A stretch of 64,000 nucleotides of DNA from Andalucia godoyi (lineage: Eukaryota; Discoba; Jakobea; Jakobida; Andaluciidae), in assembly GCA_009859145.1 (NCBI GenBank), contig VRVR01000004.1, positions 1-64,000 of the forward strand. The letters run 5' to 3'. Of the stretch, positions 28,412 through 36,544 are shown in pieces. Positions within the stretch are counted from its first letter, which is position 1. Each line of letters begins with the position of its first letter. Made by a program: the position numbers and the translations under genes. The notes beneath the pieces were generated by a model. That model saw only the letters and a program-made list of their open reading frames with translations. It did not search any database and was not told the origin of the DNA.

Positions 28412-29758
28412 ATGTCGGAGCGATTGGTACGGGAAGAGATTCGAAAGTATTTCAAAGGATTGCAACCAGAGTCGGTGAAGCATGCCACTGTTCGGATGGT
28501 TCGAGAGCATGTGCTTGGGGCTCTGAAAGTCCCATCGCTGTCCGCAGTCCCTCTCAGCAAAGACCAGTTTCGATTTATTCTCCAACAAGAGCTTTTGGAC
28601 TTTGAAAACAACCATCAAAAGAAGACGGCGGCGCGGCATGTGCGTAAGAAGGATGATCACAGCGGTGAAAGCAGCAATGAAGAAGACGAAGAAAACCAAG
28701 ACGAAGATCAGGACGAAGACGAACGTCTTGACAATGAGCACGTCAAGCCGAGGAGCGGCAGTGCCAGAAAAAAGAATGTCGAATCTTCTGACGATGGAAA
28801 TGGAGAGAGAGAAGAAGACAACGTGGAAAGTACAGAAGAAGGTGATGGCGGCGATGGTGAGAGACACCCCGTGGCAGAGGAAGGTCGTATTCGAGTGGCC
28901 ATCCAGGCTTTCTTGTCATCGATTGACAAGCACGAAGTTGCACAGGTGACCTTTGGGATGATTCGAGAGCGCTTGCAGTCGGTATTGCAGTTGCCATCTT
29001 TGGATGCCATTGGGCTCTCGAAAGAAAAGATCAAGGAAATTGCAGTTGCAGAGATTGCATCGCATTCTTCTTTGCAACCAAGGCAGAAAACGACGAAAGT
29101 CGGGCCGAAACAAAAGCAAACAAGGAAGAGAGCGCCGACCAGAAGCGCAGAGAGCGACCAGCGGCAGACATGTGCTCTTGGCGAGATTCCCTCGTTTGAC
29201 AAGGCTTGCACTAAGGCACGTCCTGAAGACCCCGTCATTCGATTGTTGCACAAGGCGTGCTTTGGAACTCCCGGCGATCGGAAAACTGCAAAGAGAAAAC
29301 TGCGGAAATTTGCCGGGTTTTCACCGGCAACCGAAGGCGAGGATCCCAAATTTTTCAATCTCAATCTCGTCGTGGATTCCAAAAAGTCCTCCATGGAACG
29401 CTCAAAACAAGTGACGGTCACTGTGCTGCGATCGGCATGCCGCATGCTGGGTGTCTCGGTTGTGGGCTCCAAGTCAGAGCTGATTGAGCGGCTTCTGGAA
29501 TTCCTGAAGCAGCCTCATGCTTGCGGTCGCAAGCGCGCTGCAGATCGCATTGCGACGGCAGAACCGCCGTCAAAAAAGAAGCGGCCAGCTGCTGCTGCCG
29601 TGGAGAATGACGAATCCCAAGCTGATGAGGATGACGTTCATGGTACAGTGAATGAAGACGAACGAATCATCGACAGCCACAGCGTAGAAGTGGACGGAGA
29701 CACCGACTTGGCCGACGGGGGCTCCCCGATCCTCTCGTCGTCCCCTACGTCCTCGTGA
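28412..29758 (+). CDS. DEK-like chromatin protein (DEK-C-like repeats plus SAP domain)
   Basis: 448 residues from ATG 28412; an earlier in-frame ATG adds 12. Two similar helical modules of DEK_C type occur, at about residues 1-62 (VREEIRKYFKGL..TVRMVREHV) and 165-220 (IRVAIQAFLSSI..TFGMIRERLQSVL), separated by an acidic Glu/Asp-rich linker. Further on, VIRLLHKACFG, then RKLRKFAGFSP, then a SAP motif (VTVLRSACRMLGVSVVGSKSEL) match the central block of animal DEK in the same order. A Lys/Arg patch and an acidic tail close the protein. DEK proteins bind cruciform DNA and histones. Having two N-terminal DEK_C-like modules instead of one at the C-terminus differs from animal DEK. Confidence 0.8.
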   Translation: MSERLVREEIRKYFKGLQPESVKHATVRMVREHVLGALKVPSLSAVPLSKDQFRFILQQELLDFENNHQKKTAARHVRKKDDHSGESSNEEDEENQDEDQDEDERLDNEHVKPRSGSARKKNVESSDDGNGEREEDNVESTEEGDGGDGERHPVAEEGRIRVAIQAFLSSIDKHEVAQVTFGMIRERLQSVLQLPSLDAIGLSKEKIKEIAVAEIASHSSLQPRQKTTKVGPKQKQTRKRAPTRSAESDQRQTCALGEIPSFDKACTKARPEDPVIRLLHKACFGTPGDRKTAKRKLRKFAGFSPATEGEDPKFFNLNLVVDSKKSSMERSKQVTVTVLRSACRMLGVSVVGSKSELIERLLEFLKQPHACGRKRAADRIATAEPPSKKKRPAAAAVENDESQADEDDVHGTVNEDERIIDSHSVEVDGDTDLADGGSPILSSSPTSS

Positions 29759-29937
29759 GTTCTCTTGGTCATCCAACCGCTGTATTTTTTTCACAAGGAG
29801 ATTTCGGAAACACTCGACATCTGGCGACAGTCGATATCTCCGTTTCGCACAAACATCATCATCCTCTGTATGTGCGTGTTTCGTTTTTCTTCTCCATTTT
29901 TCCTTCTTCGATTGCACTGTACAAAGTACACTTATAC

Positions 29938-29940
29938 ACC

Positions 29941-29985
<45 letters not shown>

Positions 29986-30005
29986 TCTCTCTCTCTCTCT
30001 CTCTT
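29938..30005. repeat. (CA)n followed by (CT)n microsatellite
   Basis: About 20 CA units (with CCCA variants at the start) run into about ten CT units, ending 23 bp before the MALSU1 ATG. It probably lies in the 5' leader. Confidence 0.9.
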
Positions 30006-30027
30006 CTGTTTTTCTTTCTGTATCTGC

Positions 30028-30972
30028 ATGATGTTTCTGAATCGATGTTCGACATGGTTTGCGCAAACGCGTTTCACGAGTTGCATTCGGCTAAGCAGTC
30101 TGTCGACCTTGGCATCATCTGCGAGTGCGTCAGCTCCGTTGGCAGCCGCAGACGTCGAGTGTGATGAGAGCAAACAGAATGGCGAAGAAGGCGAAAGTGA
30201 AAAGCGGAAACCACTCACAGAAGCAGAACGAAAGGCGCGGTCTGCAGAACGAGCGCGGCAATGGTACTGGGCGAATCGGGAGCAGGTTCTGCAGCGGAAG
30301 AAGCAGCTTTATGAAGAAGAGCGAGAGCATATTTTGCTAGAACGAAAAGAGCAATATTCTGTGAAGCGAGACGAAATTCTAAAGAAGCGCCATGAATACT
30401 ATCATCAGCACCGTGATGTGCTTTTGTTGCGTCGGAAGCTCTACTATGAACGAAACCGGGATGACGTGATTAAGCGAAATCAGGAACGAACAGCGTACAA
30501 TCGGTTCATTGAGAGCGATTCTCCGGATATGCTTCAGTTCCAGATGCGGACAGATGGTGTGGAGGGAGACGATGCCAGTGGTCCGCAGCTGTTTTCACGA
30601 GATCGGGCGCTGAGTTCGCTCGAGCTGTGTGCAAAGACTGTGTCCTTGCTGTTAGATGTGAAGGCACAGGATGTATGTGCGTTTGACATTCGGACAATCA
30701 GTCCAAAGATGGCACATTTGACTGAGTATGTGGTTATTGTCACCGGAACGTCCGGGCGCCATTTGAACGCCATTACGCAGGAAGTCGTTTCGGGTCATGC
30801 AGACACGCGCATGCAGCCGGATAACACAGCTGTCCCTGTTCACGTGGAAGGAAATCCAGAGGACGGCTGGATCTGTCTCGATCTCGGGCCTGGAGTCGTT
30901 CTTGTCCACGTCCTGGTTCCTGATCTTCGTCAGCGATACGACCTCGACCGCAAATGGGCTCTCATGACGTGA
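30028..30972 (+). CDS. MALSU1: MALSU1/RsfS-family mitoribosome assembly and silencing factor with a repetitive charged insert
   Basis: 314 residues from ATG 30028, immediately downstream of the CA/CT repeats. The N-terminus is a likely mitochondrial presequence (MMFLNRCSTWFAQTRFTSC). Next comes a highly charged helical stretch (about residues 60-150) built of roughly 11-12-residue units with a Tyr and a run of Arg/Lys/Glu. The C-terminal 115 residues are the RsfS domain: ALSSLELCAKTVSLL, VCAFDIRTISPKMAHLTEYVVIVTG, TSGRHLNAIT, then GWICLDLGPGVVLVHVLVP and YDLDRKW. RsfS proteins bind uL14 and prevent premature subunit joining. The inserted repeat stretch is unusual for the family. Confidence 0.9.
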   Translation: MMFLNRCSTWFAQTRFTSCIRLSSLSTLASSASASAPLAAADVECDESKQNGEEGESEKRKPLTEAERKARSAERARQWYWANREQVLQRKKQLYEEEREHILLERKEQYSVKRDEILKKRHEYYHQHRDVLLLRRKLYYERNRDDVIKRNQERTAYNRFIESDSPDMLQFQMRTDGVEGDDASGPQLFSRDRALSSLELCAKTVSLLLDVKAQDVCAFDIRTISPKMAHLTEYVVIVTGTSGRHLNAITQEVVSGHADTRMQPDNTAVPVHVEGNPEDGWICLDLGPGVVLVHVLVPDLRQRYDLDRKWALMT

Positions 30973-31131
30973 TCGGACATGAAAAGGAAGGTTGTTTGTG
31001 TCGTCGAATTCGCTGGTTTCTATTTTAATCGTTTCCATAAATGATAATAAAATACTCTTCATAGACATGGTATACACTCGACGTGACCTGCATCCTTTGG
31101 TGGGATATCAAGTGTGAGTAAAGTCATTTCT

Positions 31132-31151
31132 GTGTGTGTGTGTGTGTGTGT
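31132..31151. repeat. Short (TG)n repeat
   Basis: Ten TG units just beyond the ribulose-phosphate epimerase stop codon, in its 3' flank. Confidence 0.8.
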
Positions 31152-31155
31152 ACTG

Positions 31156-31902
31156 TTATTTCCATCGCAGAGAGTGCTTTGCCATTGCTGAGCGCAAGTC
31201 ATCAATGACGGCCTTTTGGTCCTTCGCTTTGAAAATGGCAGATCCGGCGACCGCAGCATTCGCCCCAGCTTCCGCACATTGTTCGATTGTCGTCGCATCA
31301 ATTCCACCGTCCACTCCAATCACAAGATCAGACCGCCCGTTTGCACATGCATACTCCCGCAAGTCCCGGATCTTGGACACCATATCGCCCATGAACGACT
31401 GACCCCCAAACCCAGGCTCGACCGTCATAATAAGCACAAAATCCAAGTGTTCGACGTACCGAAAGAGACGATCGACCGGGGTCCGCGGCTTCAAAGCAAC
31501 GCCAACCTTGCATTTCTGCTGCGACACTTCTCGGATGTAATGCACAAGTTGTACAACGGTCAGCGTCGTGTGAGAGACTGTTGGCGAGGCACCCGGTATA
31601 TCCAACACACGATCTTCGACTGCCTCGAGATGGAAAGTGAACTGTGACGCGCCGGCCTTTACAAAATCCACAACCCATTTCTCCGGATGCGACACCATCA
31701 GATGGCAATCCAGAAATGCAGACGGAAGATGCTTTCTAAGACTCGCAACAACTGGCGCTCCAATCGTCAAATTCGGCACAAAATGGCCGTCCATCACATC
31801 AACATGCAGCCATTCCGCACCGAGATCCAACATCCGCTGCGAGTCACCCGCCAGACACCCAAAGTCTGCAGATAAGAGCGACGGAGCTACATACACCGAC
31901 AT
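31156..31902 (-). CDS. RPE: Ribulose-phosphate 3-epimerase
   Basis: 248 residues from ATG 31902. The frame remains open to 32271, but that part is basic, unlike the family, and begins antisense to the next gene. The TIM-barrel enzyme is complete: APSLLSADFG, LHVDVMDGHFVPNLTIG, FLDCHLMVSHPEKW, VGVALKPRTPVDRL, VLIMTVEPGFGGQSFM with a catalytic metal site, and DGGIDATTIEQCAEAGAN. It interconverts ribulose-5-P and xylulose-5-P in the pentose phosphate pathway. There is no targeting peptide, so it is probably cytosolic. Confidence 0.97.
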   Translation of the reverse strand: MSVYVAPSLLSADFGCLAGDSQRMLDLGAEWLHVDVMDGHFVPNLTIGAPVVASLRKHLPSAFLDCHLMVSHPEKWVVDFVKAGASQFTFHLEAVEDRVLDIPGASPTVSHTTLTVVQLVHYIREVSQQKCKVGVALKPRTPVDRLFRYVEHLDFVLIMTVEPGFGGQSFMGDMVSKIRDLREYACANGRSDLVIGVDGGIDATTIEQCAEAGANAAVAGSAIFKAKDQKAVIDDLRSAMAKHSLRWK

Positions 31903-32261
31903 CGGGGAGGAAGAGGGGAAGTGAGGACCAGCGAGGCGTATCAGGAACGATGGACGAAAAAACAACACGAGCTTCTCGCTGCAATCTCGCTGCAGTTCTT
32001 TTAAAGAAAACAATAAAGAAAACACAAAAAGAAAAGGGCTGTTTTTGTGTTCCCAAAACGTTCCCCATCGCAAAAAACACGACGTCCTTTCACAGAAACT
32101 GGAAAGGAAGCCACCCACGTTCGCCTGTTGTATGCAGAGCTGTCCAGGCTTTCTCTTCTTCCTGGGCTTCACTGATCGACAGGCCAATCTTGGTTTGTTT
32201 CCTCTCCCCGATTGCGCATTCTTGATTTGAGCGGCGAGTGTTTTGGGATTGAATTTGTGCA
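31903..32261. promoter_or_regulatory. Divergent promoter region between RPE and the coiled-coil gene
   Basis: 359 bp between two start codons on opposite strands. Apart from an A-rich patch near 32005-32035, nothing specific is visible. Confidence 0.3.
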
Positions 32262-32900
32262 ATGTCGACAAGCACTTCGACTGGGCCGCAGGTGTCCAGC
32301 AAGAAACCGCCGTTTGCGTACCGTGGGCAGGACACGTTCGGCTCCTTTGCGGATGCTGCAGACGCTGCTCATGACGATGGTGGTGGTAGTAGTGGTGGGT
32401 CCGGTGTCGCCCATGAAGACCCGTCGAGTGTTGTGGATGGAAATTCTGCGGATATGTGGAAGACGCGGTTTATGATGCTTGCCGATGCGTACAAACGACT
32501 TGCGTCTTTGCAGTCGGAAATGAAGCTGCAGCTTGATGAAGCAGTCGACGAGATACAGCGGCTGCAGGGAACCATCATAGTCGAACGAGAAGTCTCCAAT
32601 CAGCTCATTCTGGGACCCATGAAGCAGGCTCCAAAGATAGTGGACGATCCCGCAATGCGAGAGATCTTGGCACGCGTTGAAAGAAGAGACGCGGAAAGAA
32701 TGTCGGATGCCGGACTCAGAGTGAAGGAGGTGGTGATTCCACAGAGACAACCGAACGGAGCGTTCATCTCTGTCGATGAGGTCCTGAGTATGTTTCAGGT
32801 CGAAACGGAAATGTACGAAAACAAAATCAGCCTGCTCGAAGCACATGTCGCAAAGCTCGAGGCTGAAAATGACGTTCTTGCCAGAACAAAGAAGACCTGA
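32262..32900 (+). CDS. Small coiled-coil protein of unknown function
   Basis: 212 residues from ATG 32262. The first 60 residues are disordered and rich in Ser, Gly and Asp. Residues 65-110 form a likely amphipathic helix (MWKTRFMMLADAYKRLASLQ), and the C-terminus (about 175-208) is a leucine-zipper-like coil (YENKISLLEAHVAKLEAEND). I recognise no family. The stop overlaps the ATG of a following short frame. Confidence 0.6.
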   Translation: MSTSTSTGPQVSSKKPPFAYRGQDTFGSFADAADAAHDDGGGSSGGSGVAHEDPSSVVDGNSADMWKTRFMMLADAYKRLASLQSEMKLQLDEAVDEIQRLQGTIIVEREVSNQLILGPMKQAPKIVDDPAMREILARVERRDAERMSDAGLRVKEVVIPQRQPNGAFISVDEVLSMFQVETEMYENKISLLEAHVAKLEAENDVLARTKKT

Positions 32901-33076
32901 TGTCTGTGTCTGCGCCTTCATCTCATGATCTGCATCCTACTCAAACTCCCTCCTCCCCCGCGTCCTTTCGAAAGGAGCATGCCAGCACACGCGTTTCTTC
33001 TGATGTACCGAGGGCCCCGTGGATTCCGGGCTTTCGTGTCGCCGGGTACTCATTGAAGACGCATCGTCGTCTGTGA
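32900..33076 (+). CDS. Possible 58-codon frame overlapping the preceding stop (TGATG)
   Basis: A frame starting MSVSAPSSHDLHPTQ and ending GYSLKTHRRL begins inside the stop codon of the upstream gene. Its Ser/Pro-rich composition would also fit a C-terminal continuation of that gene reached by a splice (an AG at the ttcttgccag around 32882 would give this frame). I cannot choose between an independent short ORF, an alternative C-terminus and chance. Confidence 0.2.
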   Translation: MSVSAPSSHDLHPTQTPSSPASFRKEHASTRVSSDVPRAPWIPGFRVAGYSLKTHRRL

Positions 33077-33421
33077 TTCATTCTTGCTGCGGTTTGCGAT
33101 TGCGGATGGCCAAGAAGTCTGTCAATGGCTCCGCACAATCGTTTTCCTCTCGGTCCGCCATAACTCCTTTCCTGATGCGCGCCAACAACCTGCATGCATA
33201 AAACAAGAAAAAAATGATTCAACAACGAATCGATAATGGATGTTTGTACTCAAAAGACTGGGGAACGCAGACAGTGCAAATATAAAGGCGCTGAAATAAT
33301 TTAATTGGCAAGTGAAGAATGCATCGATACGGAGGAAAGAGGGAAAATTGAAAATTCGGGGTTTCGTCGGGGATTCGATTTGCTGCAATGTAGTGCAAGC
33401 TTCGGGATCACCAATCGGTGA

Positions 33422-34030
33422 TCAGCAGGTAGCATTGAGAATGTCGCATATCTCAAGCACATTCAAGAGCAGCAAGCAGCTGCTCGGGTACCAAGACATG
33501 GGGCTTGAATCAGGGCTGTGATTGCTGAAGACCAGTCCGTCCGTCGGCATTGACACATTCCTCAATCCAGAAACCCCTAGACCAGCAGCGCTCCTGGGGG
33601 TCGCCAAGTCGTCCGTCGCTATTCTTCCGAGTGCGGCAACGCTGCGGCTCTTCGGAAACAGCCTGCAGCTGCTGGTAGGAGCCGCACTCGGTGACGGAGA
33701 AGAAGGGCAGTTTCCCGAGAGCGTGCTGCTACCGTCCGTTTCTGCCGATGCATGGATGAGGGGCAATGCACTCCACGCAACGGACGCTGGACGAAGGGCA
33801 TGCGACATCAGATGGTTCAGCTGGGATTCCCGGCTTCTCTTCTTATTTCTCCTCGAGAAGAATGTGTACCTCGCGTAGTTTTTCACTTGTAAATTTGTCC
33901 TCGTTCCGATGTGCTCGGAAATGGCTTTCCAGTGCCCAAAGCCATAGATTTGGATCCCTTCAAAGAACTTGAACGATTCCGTTGGCGACCAGAGAGAGCG
34001 GTACGTCGAGATTTTCGAGTCTGCGAACAT
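33422..34030 (-). CDS. SHAQKY-type single-MYB/SANT protein
   Basis: 202 residues from ATG 34030. Near the N-terminus is one MYB repeat of the SHAQKY kind: W-SPTESFKFFEG, YGFGHWKAISEHIG, then TRTNLQVKNYARYTF, where plants have the SHAQKYF box. The remainder is Ser/Pro-rich and disordered. The frame is open far upstream (to 34819), but that part is Cys/Ser-rich and runs antisense to other frames. A long pyrimidine tract ending cctcag lies about 45 bp upstream, so an extra 5' exon is possible. Likely a DNA-binding or chromatin protein. Confidence 0.7.
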   Translation of the reverse strand: MFADSKISTYRSLWSPTESFKFFEGIQIYGFGHWKAISEHIGTRTNLQVKNYARYTFFSRRNKKRSRESQLNHLMSHALRPASVAWSALPLIHASAETDGSSTLSGNCPSSPSPSAAPTSSCRLFPKSRSVAALGRIATDDLATPRSAAGLGVSGLRNVSMPTDGLVFSNHSPDSSPMSWYPSSCLLLLNVLEICDILNATC

Positions 34031-34261
34031 CTTTCCAGAATTCAGACGTGCGTTGGTTGAAAGCGCTGAGGAATTCGCGGCAACAAAATCAAAAAGAAAA
34101 TGCAAGGACAAAGAAGAGGAAAGGAACAGAGAGAAAGAAGAAAATGAAAATGAACAAGAAAAAGAAAAAGAAAAAGAGTACAGAGGAAGCGACGAAGAAG
34201 GCGTCACACGAATGCAGCGCGACGAAAACCAACAGCTTGCACCCCTAGCTGTCCGAGCGGC

Positions 34262-34510
34262 ATGTGGTTTAAAATTATCACACGAAGTAGCAGACAACGC
34301 TTCGACAAACCAAAAGAGTATATTGTTGCCGGAGTGAGAAAGCGCACACGTTCGTCCACCACCCACACCCAGATCGGAGCGTGCAGAATGCTGATGGACA
34401 CGGCGGTTGGCATCCTTTTGGGAAACATGTTCACCAATTGGTACGAAGTGACTGCGGAAACCAAATCGTATCTGGCAAAGTCTGTCCGGGCCGAACTCAA
34501 TGATTGGTGA
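34262..34510 (+). CDS. Possible small gene or exon, unknown
   Basis: An 82-codon plus-strand frame ending MFTNWYEVTAETKSYLAKSVRAELNDW with a coding-like composition, lying between the divergently oriented MYB gene and the TDP1 3' end. A GTGAGA donor at 34335 and an AG at about 34386 would join an upstream plus-strand frame to the same C-terminus. No family is recognised, and frames are open on both strands here. Confidence 0.25.
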   Translation: MWFKIITRSSRQRFDKPKEYIVAGVRKRTRSSTTHTQIGACRMLMDTAVGILLGNMFTNWYEVTAETKSYLAKSVRAELNDW

Positions 34511-34854
34511 AAGTTCCGGGACGTGCATGAGCAAAAAGCTGTGCCAAAGCGTTTTGCGAAGACGTATCCCCGCTAACGGCGTACACGATGCTTTCCCGGA
34601 CGTCTTCTCCTCGAAGCACTCGGTGAAAACAGCGCAGGTGATCGCACGCAGTTGCCTCATGCACGAGCAAACCCCGGAAGTGGACAGGCAGGCGAAGCTT
34701 CTGCTAATACACGGACCGCTCACTCTCCGATCGCTGGCGAGCCACGCCAGCTCACGCACTTTCTTCTTCTTTCGGACAGGGCCGAGCAAGTGCGTGTACA
34801 TGCGATTTATCCCCGTCACTTCTTGCCACGCGTCCGGCGGCGCACGCCATCTAT

Positions 34855-36090
34855 TTACGACGTTCGTCCGCTGCGGGTAAACGGGCCGTCGCCTTCGGCA
34901 TACGTAGGAGAAGGCAAAAGGAATGGCAGTTCGTCGGCACTCATGTCGATCGGCTGAAATAGAACGCCAATTTCAAAGGAAAGAATACGCAAAGAGTCGT
35001 CGTCGCTCGAGAGAGAGCCCCAAGCTGCCTTGGACAGGTTTGCAGAAGTCACAAGCACAAAATCGACGCTTTGTGAAGAGCTCTTGACGGAATTGCAATA
35101 GAACTTGGCGTGACTCAGAATACCGCTTTCGTGTCGAAATCGCAAGTTTGTCATGCGTTCTCGCAGGTGGGGAGTGCACTGCTTGGACTCGAGCCACAAG
35201 TGATCTGCCATTTCCGTTGCAAAAAAGCTGTTTTCCACGTCGAACACGGAATGCCACGATAGCTGCACATCCTTGCATCCAAACGACCGTGCCAGCTGAT
35301 CGGTGAGAAAAGAGTCGGAGAGTGCGCCAATGGAAGAGCAAGTACACCACAACTTCCGCGAGGATGATGCAGTCGGCTTCGTGAACGGCGAGCTTCTCAC
35401 GGCGCCCAACAGCTTTCGCACCCGCATGTGTCCGTAGCGGTACAACGCGCTGCCAGTGTGTGCTCCGGGAACGGAAGTCACGAGTTTCACGTCACCGGTG
35501 TTGGAAAAGTCGGCCTGTGACAGTCGACTGAGAACGTGGGTTCTGAAAGATTTGCCGGAGTCCCATAGGCGATCAAGATAGTCCCAGAGCAAGAAGCCAA
35601 ACGAATCGAGATCGAACGGGTTGCGCTGCGAAACACCGGGTTGCGTCTCGCGAATCGGAAAATCCCTCGACCACGCAAGCTGGAATTTACCAGAGTGATC
35701 CAGCTCCGTCAGATTGGCCGTCAGAATAACGAGTCTCATGTATGTCGGATAGAAAACGATAAAGAGTTTCCCATGGTTTGTTCCGAACGATGGTAATTTC
35801 GGGAAATGAGGTCGGAACATTGGGTAGTGGGACCAGTACTTGTCAAACTCGTCCAATGTCATCGTGCTCAGCGTCTTGGAAACGGAACCGTGGCAGAACC
35901 AAATAGGGATTAAGTTCACCATTGGAACGACGTCCAGGAGCCAGTCGAGAGAGAAGTTGTAGGAAGTCGCCACAATAAACTGCGCGTCTTTCGTCACTTG
36001 GTCCCGCAATCGGAGTGTCCCGACGCTCTTCGAGCTGTTCGCAGGACTATTGGAAGCAAACGACAGGATTTGATTAACCGCGAACAACAT
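34855..36090 (-). CDS. TDP1: Tyrosyl-DNA phosphodiesterase 1 (TDP1)
   Basis: 411 residues from ATG 36090. Both phospholipase-D-type HKN motifs are present. The first is NHGKLFIVFYPTYMRLVILTANL, with H106, K108 and N126. The second lies near residue 327, SHAKFYCN followed by DFVLVTSANLSKAAWG and a late GVLFQP. The catalytic domain is complete. The N-terminal regulatory region of animal TDP1 is absent, and the last 20 residues usual in TDP1 (after the LP-LPSPTY segment) are missing. TDP1 removes stalled topoisomerase I adducts from 3' DNA ends. Confidence 0.93.
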   Translation of the reverse strand: MLFAVNQILSFASNSPANSSKSVGTLRLRDQVTKDAQFIVATSYNFSLDWLLDVVPMVNLIPIWFCHGSVSKTLSTMTLDEFDKYWSHYPMFRPHFPKLPSFGTNHGKLFIVFYPTYMRLVILTANLTELDHSGKFQLAWSRDFPIRETQPGVSQRNPFDLDSFGFLLWDYLDRLWDSGKSFRTHVLSRLSQADFSNTGDVKLVTSVPGAHTGSALYRYGHMRVRKLLGAVRSSPFTKPTASSSRKLWCTCSSIGALSDSFLTDQLARSFGCKDVQLSWHSVFDVENSFFATEMADHLWLESKQCTPHLRERMTNLRFRHESGILSHAKFYCNSVKSSSQSVDFVLVTSANLSKAAWGSLSSDDDSLRILSFEIGVLFQPIDMSADELPFLLPSPTYAEGDGPFTRSGRTS

Positions 36091-36544
36091 TCTCTACGTG
36101 GAAACAAAGTGCATATACAATGAACAGGTGCGTCTCATTCCCCTCAAGACAGCAGCGATGCACGGCACGAACACGACGACCAAGTTTCCTTCCTCAGTCC
36201 CGTGCCACAAACCAAAAAATTTATTTTTCTATTTATTTATTTTTTTTAAAAAATTAAAAATTTTAACAGCGTAAGAATAGTTATTATTTTAATATGAAAA
36301 AAAAAAAAAACAAGAAGCCACCTTCGTCAATGAAGTGCACGTCAAGCCGCATCTTGGGAGGAGATTCGAGTTCAAGCTTCGCAACGAAATAATTTACATG
36401 GACAGACACCGGTCGTGCAAAACAGAACAGTGTGAACGAGGGGAAATCATGTACAATAATTGAAGAAGAAGAAGAAAACAAACCTGGAAGGAAAGAAAGG
36501 GGAGGGAAAAGAGGGAGGAAAGTTAAAAGACAAGTCTCAAGACG
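36091..36544. other. Tandem intergenic stretch with strong A/T block
   Basis: Between TDP1 (5' side) and the 3' end of the next minus gene. Positions 36218-36312 are almost pure A/T, including poly-T and poly-A runs. No gene seen. Confidence 0.5.

Noticed and set aside
29755-30027. 91-codon N-terminal extension of the MALSU1 frame
   Set aside because: It is encoded by the CA/CT microsatellites and overlaps the DEK stop; ATG 30028 gives a good mitochondrial presequence.
31903-32271. Basic N-terminal extension of ribulose-phosphate epimerase
   Set aside because: Its 5' end runs antisense to the coiled-coil gene start, and the enzyme is complete from ATG 31902.
34031-34819. Minus-strand upstream part of the MYB frame as a 465-residue protein
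   Set aside because: Composition is Cys/Ser/Arg-rich and shadow-like, including a pyrimidine-encoded FSFSFS run; the MYB domain starts after ATG 34030.
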